Shown here in pieces: positions 1-8,179 of a stretch of DNA of 64,000 bases; position 1 is the stretch's first letter, and each line of letters begins with the position of its first letter. The DNA is from Pseudomonas paeninsulae (GTDB taxonomy: Bacteria > Pseudomonadota > Gammaproteobacteria > Pseudomonadales > Pseudomonadaceae), in assembly GCF_035621475.1 (NCBI RefSeq), contig NZ_CP141799.1, positions 2,716,501 through 2,780,500 of the forward strand, written 5' to 3'. The notes below the pieces were generated by a model. The model did not search any database. It saw only the letters and a program-made list of their open reading frames with translations, and was not told the origin of the DNA. The translations under genes and the position numbers were made by a program.

Positions 1-120
1 GCAGCGATCTCTACCGCGTCGCGCTTCCATTGCTCATACCAAGAGCCCCAGCTGGCATCTGCATTCCTGGTACGCATGGCGCACCCTCGCCACACTCGTC
101 ACCTAACGGAGCCGCACCCA

Positions 121-911
121 TGAATGCCTACTGGTACTGCCTGCAAGGTATCGTGCAACGCGAATGGCTGCGCTTTGTGCTGCAGCGTTCGCGCTTCTTC
201 AGCGCCCTGGTGCGCCCACTGCTGTGGCTGCTGGTTTTCGCCGCCGGCTTTCGTGCTGCCCTGGGCATCGCCATCATCGCCCCCTATGACACCTACATCA
301 CCTACGAGACCTATATCGTGCCGGGGCTGGCCTGCATGGTCCTGCTGTTCAACGGCATGCAGGGCTCGCTGTCGATGGTTTACGACCGGGAGATGGGCAG
401 CATGCGTGTGCTGCTGACCAGTCCGTTGCCGCGCGCCTTCCTGCTCGCCAGCAAACTGCTGGCCATCGCCCTGATCTCATTGCTGCAGGTCTATGCCTTC
501 CTCGCCATCGCCTGGCTGTATGGCGTACAGCCACCCATCTGGGGCCTGCTCAGCGCCCTACCCGCCCTGCTGCTGGTGGCGCTGTTGCTTAGCGCCCTGG
601 GCTTGCTGCTGTCCAACGGCATTCGTCAACTGGAGAACTTCGCCGGGGTGATGAATTTTGTGATCTTTCCGCTGTTCTTTCTCTCATCGGCGCTCTACCC
701 GCTATGGAAGATGCGCGAAGCCAACGAATGGCTGTACTGGCTCTGCGCGCTCAACCCCTTCACTCACGCGGTCGAACTGGTGCGCTTCGCCCTCTACCAG
801 CGCCTGAGCCTCAGTGCCCTGCTGATCTGCCTGGGCCTGACCGCGCTGTTTGCCGTGCTCGCCGTAGTCACCTTCAACCCGCAACACGCCGCCCTGCGCC
901 GGGCCAACTAA
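121..911 (+). CDS. ABC-2 type transporter permease (alcohol/PQQ-associated export system)
   Basis: A 263-residue polytopic inner-membrane protein of the ABC-2 permease family. Hydrophobic segments lie near residues 26-46, 60-78, 105-125, 135-160, 170-190 and 225-250, with the usual cytoplasmic N-terminal amphipathic stretch. I start at the ATG at 121 because GGAG lies about 9 bases upstream; a longer reading frame opening at 30 adds a low-complexity Pro/Ala/Ser stretch that does not resemble the family. The cognate ATPase is not in the window and should lie to the left; bases 1-106 may hold the 3' end of an upstream gene, but I recognise nothing there. Permeases of this kind sit beside PQQ-dependent alcohol dehydrogenase genes in Pseudomonas (established), which fits the CXXCW remnant just downstream. 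The exported substrate is unknown. Confidence 0.85.
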
Positions 912-1126
912 CCCCGCCCGCTCGCGACTGAAGCGCAGCGCCGCCCGGTCGCCCCAATACACGCACTTGGGCGAACTCCATCGTCAACCACCTGCGCCTC
1001 GATAAAACAACCACTTACGATCAGCCTTCTACTACTTTGGTACTGCTTTCCCTCTCCAATGTAGAATTCCCAAAGCAGGGGTATTGCTCTGTAATACACA
1101 TACAAAAAGAACCGAGACTTAAGGCG

Positions 1127-1545
1127 ATGAAGCACTGCCTAACCTTATCCACAGGTCCTTCACTGATCGCAAGCCTGCCGCTGGCCGCCCCGCGCCAGGC
1201 GGCTACGGCGCGGGTTGCTGCCGAAGGCTGTCGTCTCAGCCATCACCGCTGCCCTACACCGGCACACACTGAGCACGCACGCGCCCTCGACGAGTCCCCG
1301 CAGACGCCGTTGATCGACGTATACCGGCACCAGTGGCTGGCCAACACCGGCAACCGCGAGCTGACAGTCCTGGCGACAAAGGCTGGTGGCTGGTGTTCTA
1401 CTGCCGCTCCGACTGCTGGCTTGGCTGGATCGCGCTCAAGCGCGCCCACACCCCGGGTTACCACAACCTCTACCGCGACGACATCGATGGCTGACAGCAG
1501 GCCGACCTGTCCTTGATCCCGGCCCAACCGCTGGTCCTGCCGTAA
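1127..1545 (+). pseudogene. Degenerate PQQ-dependent catabolism-associated CXXCW-motif protein
   Basis: Two frames together reconstruct a member of the PQQ-associated CXXCW family (rhodanese-like, periplasmic, found next to quinoprotein alcohol dehydrogenases). From the ATG at 1127 (AAGG just upstream) the first frame gives a signal-like N-terminus, then a YR..PTP-like stretch and LIDVYRHQW. After about base 1385 the match moves to another frame, reading LVFYCRSDCWLGW followed by ALKRAH and GYHNLY, which is the family's redox motif region. That frame has an in-frame TGA at 1492-1494 where Trp is expected (DIDG-stop) and continues with family-like residues to TAA at 1545. Residues between the VYRHQ and LANTGN blocks, and between LANTGNREL and the Cys motif, appear deleted. 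I see at least one frameshift, one nonsense codon and two internal deletions, so the gene is dead. Confidence 0.75.
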
Positions 1546-1607
1546 CCGTGCAAGCATTTCCCTAAGGCTGTAGCCGCACCATAATCAAAACAATGAGGTG
1601 AAAGGCC

Positions 1608-2273
1608 ATGTACAAGATTCTGATTGCCGACGACCATCCGCTGTTTCGCGAAGCCATTCACAACGTCATCAGTGACGGCTTTCCTGGATGCGAAATCATG
1701 GAAACCGCTGACCTCGACAGCGCCCTGGCCATGACCCTGGAAAACGACGACCTCGACCTGATCCTGCTCGACCTGAACATGCCCGGCATGCACGGCCTGA
1801 ACGGTTTGATCAACCTGCGCAACGAAGCGCCGACCATCCCGGTGGTGATCGTATCCGCCGAGCAGGACAAGCAGATCGTGCTCCAGGCCATCACCTATGG
1901 TGCGGTCGGCTTCATCACCAAGTCCTCGCCGCGCGCACAGATGACCGAGGCCATCCAGCAGATTCTCAACGGTAATGTCTACCTGCCGCCGGACATCATC
2001 CGCTCGCAAAAAACCACCTCCCACCGCACGTTCTCGGACCACCACGGCTTCCCCCAGGAGCTGCTGCAAGCCCTGACCCGCAAACAACTGCTGGTGCTGG
2101 AGCGCATGACCAAAGGCGAGTCGAACAAACAGATCGCCTACAACCTGGATATCGCCGAAACCACGGTCAAAGCTCACGTCTCCGCCATCCTGCGCAAACT
2201 CAATGTGCACAACCGGGTGCAGGCGATCCTGTCGGCCGGTGATATTGATTTTGCCGCCTATCTGCGCCGTTGA
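1608..2273 (+). CDS. NarL/FixJ-family response regulator (ErdR/CrbR-like)
   Basis: A 221-residue two-component response regulator. The receiver domain (1-125) has the acidic pair D8/D9, the phospho-acceptor D55 in [10 protein letters not shown] and the conserved Lys in GFITKSSP. A LuxR-type helix-turn-helix follows (about 150-210, with [22 protein letters not shown] and [14 protein letters not shown]). The start ATG at 1608 has a GAGG/AAAGG ribosome site. The sequence closely resembles, from memory, P. aeruginosa ErdR, a regulator of ethanol and acetate utilisation. Its place in a PQQ/ethanol neighbourhood and convergent to the hybrid kinase gene agrees with that. Which kinase phosphorylates it cannot be read from sequence. 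Family assignment is firm; the ErdR name is an inference. Confidence 0.9.
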   Translation: MYKILIADDHPLFREAIHNVISDGFPGCEIMETADLDSALAMTLENDDLDLILLDLNMPGMHGLNGLINLRNEAPTIPVVIVSAEQDKQIVLQAITYGAVGFITKSSPRAQMTEAIQQILNGNVYLPPDIIRSQKTTSHRTFSDHHGFPQELLQALTRKQLLVLERMTKGESNKQIAYNLDIAETTVKAHVSAILRKLNVHNRVQAILSAGDIDFAAYLRR

Positions 2274-2293
2274 GCCCGGATCTAGGCGAGTCC

Positions 2294-2494
2294 CGTAGGA
2301 TGGGTCGGGCCGCGTAGGTTAGGCGCGCGCAAGTTGGCCTGCTGCCAGCAGAATAACCGCGCCGTAACCCATCATGGATGTCAGCCACGACAATCGAGTA
2401 CAGGCGTAAATCGTTCGATGGGTATCGCTCCGCTCAACGCCATCCTACGGTTGGACTACGGAGGCTCCTGTAGGATGAGCGCAGCGATAGCCAT
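2294..2494. repeat. Intergenic dispersed repeat cluster (GTAGGATGGGT / GATGGGTATCGC type)
   Basis: The gap between the response regulator and nahK holds several copies of a palindromic intergenic repeat. The clearest copy spans 2417-2450 and runs from GATGGGTATCGC to CATCCTACGG; a partial inverted copy is at 2470-2494 and another GTAGGATGGGT core at 2296-2306. Near-identical copies occur at 60716-60749 and 45777-45810. This is a short noncoding dispersed element, with no sign of a gene. Confidence 0.65.
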
Positions 2495-2515
2495 CACAGC
2501 CGGCAAACGCAAACG

Positions 2516-5155
2516 TCAACCCGCTCCGCGCTCCAGCAAATGACTCATCGCGGTCTTCAGCTTCATCGGCCGTACCGGCTTGTGCATCAGGGTGTGGCCG
2601 AGTTCGCGCATCTGCAGTTTGAGCTCGTTGCTGTAGTTGGCCGTGATCATCAGCGCCGGTAACGGCGTGCTGCGCCTGGAGTTGATCAGGGCCACGGCGT
2701 CGACGCCGTTGTGGCCGTCGTCGAGGTGGTAGTCGGCGATCAGCAGGTCGGCCTCGGCGTGGTAGTTGTCGACCTGGCGCGCCAGGTCTTCTTCGCAGAG
2801 CGCGGTGACCACCTGGCAGCCCCAGGCTTCCAGCAGGGTGCGCATGCCGGCGCAGATCGCCGCGTCGTTATCCAGCACCCAGATGCGCGAACCGCTCAGG
2901 CGCTCGATCAGCAGATCAGGTGCGTCATGCATCACCCGAGCCCTGGGCGCGAGGGTGGTCAGCGGGACTTCGATGGCGAACATCGAGCCCTTGCCCAATT
3001 GCGAGGACACACGGATACGGTGGCCGAGCATGCCCGCGATCTTGTCGACGATGGCCAGACCCAGGCCGAGGCCGCGATCCTGTTTGCGGTGGCTAACGTC
3101 ACCGCGCTTGAATTCCTGGAAAATCTCGCCGAGTTTGTCCTCGGCGATACCGATGCCGGTGTCCCAGACTTCGATGGACAGGCTCTGCCGGTGCCGGCGG
3201 CAGCCGAGCAGAATACGCCCGCTGGTGGTGTAGCGGATGGCGTTGCTGAGCAGGTTGCGCAGGATCCGCGCAAGCAACTGGATGTCGCTGCGCACCAGCG
3301 CCGAGCTGGCGATGAAATCCAGGCGCAGACCTTCGCTGCCGGCAATCTGGTGGTATTCGGCGGCGAGGTTTTCCAGCAGTTCGCTGACGGCGAACGGGGC
3401 GATATCCGGCTTGATCACCCCGGCATCCAGCTTGGAGATATCCACCAGGGTGCCGAGCAGGCTTTCCACATCTTCCAGGGAGTTGCTGACGTTGCGCACC
3501 AGCGCAGCGCTTTCGACCAGCTCGCGTTTTTCCAGCAACGCGCTGGTGAACAGCCTGGCGGCGTTCAAGGGTTGCAGCAGGTCGTGGCTGACCGCGGCGA
3601 GGAATTTGGTTTTCGACAGGTTGGCCTGTTCGGCCTCGCCCTTGGCTTCGCGCAGGCGCGCTTCCATCTGCGTACGCTCGTCAATTTCGCTGCGTAGCTG
3701 GGCATTCAGATCGGTGAGTTCGGCGGTGCGTTCGCGTACGCGCTGCTCCAGGTGCTGGTAGGCCTGATGCAACGCCTCGGCGGTGCGGCGGCGCTCGGTA
3801 ATGTCGCGGATCAACACGAAGATCCCGGTCACCTCGCCGCTGGCCTGGCGGTTCGGCACATAGGAGCGCAGCATGTAGCGCTCCTGGCCCTGGTGGTTGG
3901 TTTCCGCCACTTCGAAGGTCACGCTCTCGCCGGACAGCGCCCGCTCGATATAGGGTTCCAGGCGCCGACAATGTTCTTCGTTGTGTACCTCGCGCAGGCT
4001 CTGGCCGAGCATCGCGCCACGCGGCCAGCAGTACCATTCCTCGTAGACCTTGTTGGTGAAGTCGTAGACCAGATCGGCGTTAAGGTAGGCAATCAGCGCC
4101 GGCACATGGTCGGTGATCAGGCGGATCCAGCGTTCGCTTTCGCTAAGGGCTTCGGCATGCCGATAGCGCTCGGTGATGTCGGTGAAGGTGTTGACGAAGC
4201 CGCCGGTGGGCAGAGGATGGGTGCGCACCTCGAGCATGCGCCCGTCGTACAGGCGCAGCTCCAGTTCCTCGATAGGCTTGCCGTTGGCATCGCGACTGTC
4301 GGGGCTCAGCAGTTGCAACTCGCTGTCGGCCATCACCTCGGCGAAGGGCCGATGGGCGTTGATCGGTGCCAGACCGCAGAGGTCGAGAAAGCGGTGATTC
4401 CACAGTTCCAGCTGACCCTCGGCATTAACCATGGCCATGCCTTGCGACAGGTTGTCCATGACACGCTGCAGCAGCCGCGATTTCTGCGCCAGGGCCTGCT
4501 CGCGGCGCAGGGTTTCGTTGAGTTTGACCTCGGTAATGTCGGTGTAGAGGATCACCAGGCCGCCCTCACGGGTCGGCCGTTCACTGACCTGCACCCAGCG
4601 TCCGTCGCGCAGGCGGTAGAGCATGTGCTCGTCGCGGTTGCCGCGCTGCTCCTCGACCACCAGGCCAGTACTCTTGCTCAGGCGCTTGATCTCCGCCAAC
4701 CGGGTACCGGCACCGATGCGCGCACGGCTGTGCGCCCATAACGATTTGAAGCGGCTGTTGAACAGGACGATGCGTTGTTCGCTGTCGAACAGCACGAAGG
4801 CATCGGAAATACTCTCGATGGCATCGATCAGGTGCTGGTGGGCAGTTTCCGCACGCAAACGCGCATCGCTGAGCAGATGATTACTGGACTTCAGCTCGGC
4901 CATGGCCTGATTCAGCGCATCGGTGCGCTCGCGCACCTGTTCGGCCAGTACCACCGAGTGCTGGAAGGCCGCATAGGCATCGTCGCCGCGCGAATGGACC
5001 GACTCGACCCGCTCGATCAGCGCGCTGTTGATCCGCTTGAGCTTGTGGTTATCCCGTTCCAGCGCCGCACAGCGGGCTTGCAGCTCGGCGACATCAACCT
5101 CGACCGGGACGGCCAATGGCGACTCCGGTGAAGGTTTGGTTGATGTGCATGCCAT
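2516..5155 (-). CDS. nahK: Hybrid sensor histidine kinase NahK/ErcS'-like (PAS-PAS-PAS-HK-REC)
   Basis: An 879-residue cytoplasmic hybrid kinase without membrane segments. An N-terminal coiled coil (about 20-105) precedes three PAS domains (roughly 105-210, 228-330 and 340-455). A second coiled coil is followed by the HisKA domain with His524 in AVSHDLLQPLN, the HATPase domain with Asn638, DTGIGI (665-670) and GLGLGL (695-700), and a C-terminal receiver with D808 in LLIADYHLDD and K859. In P. aeruginosa NahK (also called ErcS') passes phosphate to HptB and is inhibited by the heme protein NosP when it binds NO; it also bears on ethanol oxidation (established). The gene here lies directly behind the FIST-domain gene and its start overlaps it by 62 bases, the expected nosP-nahK arrangement. 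The start at 5155 is the first ATG in frame; a somewhat later start is possible. Confidence 0.88.
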   Translation of the reverse strand: MACTSTKPSPESPLAVPVEVDVAELQARCAALERDNHKLKRINSALIERVESVHSRGDDAYAAFQHSVVLAEQVRERTDALNQAMAELKSSNHLLSDARLRAETAHQHLIDAIESISDAFVLFDSEQRIVLFNSRFKSLWAHSRARIGAGTRLAEIKRLSKSTGLVVEEQRGNRDEHMLYRLRDGRWVQVSERPTREGGLVILYTDITEVKLNETLRREQALAQKSRLLQRVMDNLSQGMAMVNAEGQLELWNHRFLDLCGLAPINAHRPFAEVMADSELQLLSPDSRDANGKPIEELELRLYDGRMLEVRTHPLPTGGFVNTFTDITERYRHAEALSESERWIRLITDHVPALIAYLNADLVYDFTNKVYEEWYCWPRGAMLGQSLREVHNEEHCRRLEPYIERALSGESVTFEVAETNHQGQERYMLRSYVPNRQASGEVTGIFVLIRDITERRRTAEALHQAYQHLEQRVRERTAELTDLNAQLRSEIDERTQMEARLREAKGEAEQANLSKTKFLAAVSHDLLQPLNAARLFTSALLEKRELVESAALVRNVSNSLEDVESLLGTLVDISKLDAGVIKPDIAPFAVSELLENLAAEYHQIAGSEGLRLDFIASSALVRSDIQLLARILRNLLSNAIRYTTSGRILLGCRRHRQSLSIEVWDTGIGIAEDKLGEIFQEFKRGDVSHRKQDRGLGLGLAIVDKIAGMLGHRIRVSSQLGKGSMFAIEVPLTTLAPRARVMHDAPDLLIERLSGSRIWVLDNDAAICAGMRTLLEAWGCQVVTALCEEDLARQVDNYHAEADLLIADYHLDDGHNGVDAVALINSRRSTPLPALMITANYSNELKLQMRELGHTLMHKPVRPMKLKTAMSHLLERGAG

Positions 5156-6248
5156 TGAACTGCTCCCCGTAGGTATTGAACCCTATGACTTGCTGGCTGC
5201 GCAGGAACGCCGAGACCGGCTCGACACCGCCGTCGTCCTCGATCTCCAGGCGCCGCAGAAAACAGTCGCAGCCGATGGTCAGCAGCAAGGGGCCGAGGCG
5301 CTCGCGCAGACCGTCGAACAGGCTTTCCAGGTTGGGCAATAGTGGCCCGGGACGCATGGCGGTAAGGACGATGCCGTTCTCCACCGCACAATAGAAACTC
5401 AAGCTGAGGTCTTCATTGACCCGCTGGATCGAGCGCACGTAGTACTGGTCGCTGATGCGCACGGCCAGGGGATTGGCGGCGAACACCCGGTGATCGAGGG
5501 CCTCCAGCGGCACGCCGATCAACTCGGCGTATTCCTGCGCGGCCGGCGCCGCGTTCAGCTCGAATACGCGCCGGCTGGCGCTGTCGGCCCGGGTCACCAC
5601 CAGTTTCTCGGCGCAGGGTTGGATGTGATGGGTGCTGAACACCTCAAAATCCAGCCAGGTGTTGAACAGCACCACCACCGCCGCACCGGTGTGGAACTGA
5701 CCGCCGTAGTAGACGTGGGTATGGGTCAGGTGGTTGTCGTCGCCGGCCGAACCGCCGAAATGCGGGATGCTGCCGAACGCCGCACTGAGTGCGCCGAGCA
5801 CCACCTCCTCGCGGCTGGACAAACCATCGAGCAGGGTCAGGGCGAAGCTGTGGCCCTTGATCGAAGCCAGCTCGTTGTTGCGACAATCCTTGGCCAGACG
5901 TTCGACCAACTGCTGGGCGTCGATCAGGCTGAAACGCTCCATTTCGTCGATCAACGCACTGGCAATCGAGAAGCTGCGGTGATCGAAACCGACCGCACTA
6001 ACACAGCCACGGCCGTAGCCATGCGGGGTGATTTCCCCGGCGCTGGTGCAGCCGATCAGGTTGATGCCGCCGAAGTACTGATCCAGCGCCTCACCGAGGC
6101 TTGCCAGGTCGTATTGCGCCGAACAGAAGAACAGCACGAAGCCCAGGTGCGGGTGAATCAGCTGACGTGCCAGTTCCTGCGCCACCAGTTCCACATCGGT
6201 GGCACTCGAGGTAGCGGTGACGACGCCTTCAGTCCGTTCCTGCTGCAT
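5094..6248 (-). CDS. nosP: FIST-domain nitric-oxide sensing protein NosP
   Basis: A 384-residue soluble protein with a FIST N-terminal domain (motifs LIGCTSAGEITPHGY, GGSAGDD) and FIST-C domain (about 215-370). In Pseudomonas this protein binds heme, senses nitric oxide and modulates the adjacent kinase NahK to control biofilm dispersal (established). A GTG at 6272 would add eight residues, but the ATG at 6248 has GGGG six bases upstream and is preferred. The 3' end overlaps the start of nahK, so translation is probably coupled. The specific heme ligand cannot be pinpointed here. The assignment rests on domain content plus the adjacent kinase; FIST proteins of other function exist. Confidence 0.85.
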   Translation of the reverse strand: MQQERTEGVVTATSSATDVELVAQELARQLIHPHLGFVLFFCSAQYDLASLGEALDQYFGGINLIGCTSAGEITPHGYGRGCVSAVGFDHRSFSIASALIDEMERFSLIDAQQLVERLAKDCRNNELASIKGHSFALTLLDGLSSREEVVLGALSAAFGSIPHFGGSAGDDNHLTHTHVYYGGQFHTGAAVVVLFNTWLDFEVFSTHHIQPCAEKLVVTRADSASRRVFELNAAPAAQEYAELIGVPLEALDHRVFAANPLAVRISDQYYVRSIQRVNEDLSLSFYCAVENGIVLTAMRPGPLLPNLESLFDGLRERLGPLLLTIGCDCFLRRLEIEDDGGVEPVSAFLRSQQVIGFNTYGEQFNGMHINQTFTGVAIGRPGRG

Positions 6249-6441
6249 AGCTTGCCCCAATAAAAAACCCACCTGGCATTGGGTTATTCTACGAAGCTCT
6301 CAGGTTTAGCCCCATGCAACTTGAGTCGCGCCGACCTACTTCCAAAGTAGCGGTCCATCCCAGCGCACGGGTGCCGGGAAGTCGTTCGACAGTCAAGTCA
6401 TCGCAGGCGTGACGATCACGTCGCTCACGTTCGCTGCCTTC

Positions 6442-6533
6442 GTAGGAGCGGGCCGTGCCCGCGAACCGCTGCAAGCGGTGTCCGGGAAAAATCGTCCGAC
6501 AGATAGTCCATCGCGGGCATGGCCCGCTCCTAC
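6442..6533. repeat. REP pair (BIME-like inverted palindromes)
   Basis: GTAGGAGCGGGC at 6442 and its inverted partner GCCCGCTCCTAC ending at 6533 form 23-base arms (6442-6464 and 6511-6533) that match with one mismatch. Each arm is itself imperfectly palindromic around a GTGCCC or GGGCAT centre. This is the typical Pseudomonas REP architecture in an intergenic gap, here upstream of nosP. No gene is seen in 6249-6578. Confidence 0.8.
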
Positions 6534-6578
6534 GGACGGAGAACGCCTCATGCCTGCGAACGATGCTCGGTCCGCGTT

Positions 6579-6683
6579 CTAGATACAGCGCCTGAGAATG
6601 ACCGGCAGCACCAAGAACAACGCGGTCACGATCAGCAGGATCAGCAACAGTTCCAGGCTGTAGATGAGCGTGCACACCTCCAT
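6579..6683 (-). CDS. Possible 34-residue hydrophobic small membrane protein
   Basis: An open frame of 34 codons begins MEVCTLIYSLELLLILLIV, continues hydrophobic to about residue 30 and ends in RRCI, so it would form one transmembrane helix with a positively charged C-terminus. It starts directly after the U-tract of the terminator that closes the porin gene, and no Shine-Dalgarno sequence precedes the ATG; a GGAGGTG just inside the frame could instead serve a downstream start, but I find no good codon there. Function unknown. The frame may be chance. Confidence 0.25.
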   Translation of the reverse strand: MEVCTLIYSLELLLILLIVTALFLVLPVILRRCI

Positions 6684-6715
6684 AAAAAAGCCGGGCAGGG
6701 TCTCCCCTGCCCGGC
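6684..6715 (-). terminator. Rho-independent terminator of the porin gene
   Basis: On the minus strand a GC-rich stem GCCGGGCAGG / CCTGCCCGGC with a short loop is followed by a run of six T. It begins 13 bases past the porin stop codon. Confidence 0.85.
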
Positions 6716-6728
6716 TCGTCCCCAGGTC

Positions 6729-7910
6729 TTACCAGTTCAGCACGGCACCGACGGCTAAGGTGTCGGTGTCTTCATTCAGACCGCTGCCGGTGGCGGCATC
6801 GATCTGGTACTGGTTGTACTCGGCGACCAACATGAGGTTGTCATTGATGGTGCGAAAGTAGGCGACGCCACGGGTTTCGTAGTCGGCCGCAGTACCCAGA
6901 CCGTTGCCGTCATCCTCGGTCTTGCCATAGGACAGCGCCACGCGGTTCTTGCCGAAGGTGTAGGAGCCCTGCAGCAAGTAGCCGTCGCTGTCGATTTCAC
7001 GCAGGGTCGGCTCACCGGCGTTATTGGTGAAGAAGGGGTTCATGCCTTCGGCCTGGAAGCCCGAAGCGGTCAGGGAGACGCCGCCCATCTTGGCCTGCAT
7101 GCCGTAGCCGACGCCCTGTGAAGTCACGGTATCGACGCTGTTGTCGGTGCTTTCCGAGGACTGGTAGGCACCGTTGAGCCAGGAATAAATGGTCGCGCCG
7201 GCAAGATCGAACTGGTAGCTGACTTCCGACTCGAAGCGTGGCTGATCCTGATAGGACTTGCCGGCGCCATCGTCACTGGTATCCACCGGGTCCATGATGC
7301 CAACGGCAAGATTCAGACCTTCGGCCAGACCGTTGTTGCGGTAGGTGATCTGCGCGGTCGGGAACGGGTACGGGTAGCCGGTGCCGATATTGCCGAACGA
7401 TACGCCGCCGCCATCGACCAGGCCCAGGGTATCGCTGACGTTGCCGTAACCCGCCAGCATCTCGTCGCGGAAGATGTTCGAACGTGAGAACAGACCGAAG
7501 TCTTTACCCACCAGCACTTCGCCCCACTCAGGACTGGCGACGGTACCGTAGAACTGGCGTACGTCGATGGCGGTGGCGGTGCCATTGGTTTCACTGTCGT
7601 TGATCGTCACCCAGAACGAAGAACGGCCACCGAGCTTGAGGTCGTCGATCTGCTTGCCGAAGTTGAAGCCGATCCAGTTAGGCAGGAAGCCCATCTTCAC
7701 CCGCGCCTGGCGGCGGTCGAACTGCTCACCATCGCGATCGACATCGCTGTTCACATAGAAGGCGTTGACGTAACCGTCAGTGGAGAAGGTGGTGCCGTCC
7801 TGGTCATACAGGACGATTTCCGCGGCCGCTTGCTGGGCTGTTGCCAGGGCGACGGCGGCAGTCAGAGCCAGAGGCAGGAATCGGGTGTTGGCGATCTTCT
7901 TGTTGTGCAT
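6729..7910 (-). CDS. Outer-membrane porin
   Basis: A 393-residue porin of the Gram-negative 16-strand type. The N-terminus is a signal peptide (basic MHNKK, hydrophobic core, cleavage after AAA near residue 29), and the rest is rich in alternating Gly/aromatic beta-strand sequence, ending with AVGAVLNW, whose terminal aromatic residue is the usual outer-membrane assembly signal. The start at 7910 has GGAG about 10 bases upstream; an upstream extension to 7946 adds non-signal residues. A strong terminator follows. It sits between nosP and pqqF in the PQQ neighbourhood, so alcohol or organic-acid uptake is a reasonable guess, but the substrate cannot be inferred from sequence. Confidence 0.88.
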   Translation of the reverse strand: MHNKKIANTRFLPLALTAAVALATAQQAAAEIVLYDQDGTTFSTDGYVNAFYVNSDVDRDGEQFDRRQARVKMGFLPNWIGFNFGKQIDDLKLGGRSSFWVTINDSETNGTATAIDVRQFYGTVASPEWGEVLVGKDFGLFSRSNIFRDEMLAGYGNVSDTLGLVDGGGVSFGNIGTGYPYPFPTAQITYRNNGLAEGLNLAVGIMDPVDTSDDGAGKSYQDQPRFESEVSYQFDLAGATIYSWLNGAYQSSESTDNSVDTVTSQGVGYGMQAKMGGVSLTASGFQAEGMNPFFTNNAGEPTLREIDSDGYLLQGSYTFGKNRVALSYGKTEDDGNGLGTAADYETRGVAYFRTINDNLMLVAEYNQYQIDAATGSGLNEDTDTLAVGAVLNW

Positions 7911-8179
7911 AACGCTCTCCGCTTGGGGGGATGACCGCGAGGTCAATCGTGTCGGAGGCGATTATCGAAAAGCATGGCGCTCGGCCATACGCTGCTATGG
8001 CGCTGAATAACTGCTGCTTTGGCCGGGCGCAGCGGCGCACACAATTAGACGTAAGACCTGGCCAGACCACGGAGCAAGCCAAAGGTCGTAGGCCTTTACG
8101 CCGCGGCGCGCGCGGACCTGCCGGCGGATCGACGACCGGCCTGATAGTGGCGAAGTGAAGGGACAGGCGGCGCAATTGA

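Noticed and set aside
2711..3697. Long plus-strand frame of 328 codons
   Set aside because: Antisense to nahK; no family resemblance and no ribosome site.
3752..4741. 329-codon plus-strand frame
   Set aside because: Antisense to nahK; composition only.
7911..8179. Possible pqqA peptide gene near pqqF
   Set aside because: No short frame with the conserved Glu-x3-Tyr core is seen on either strand.
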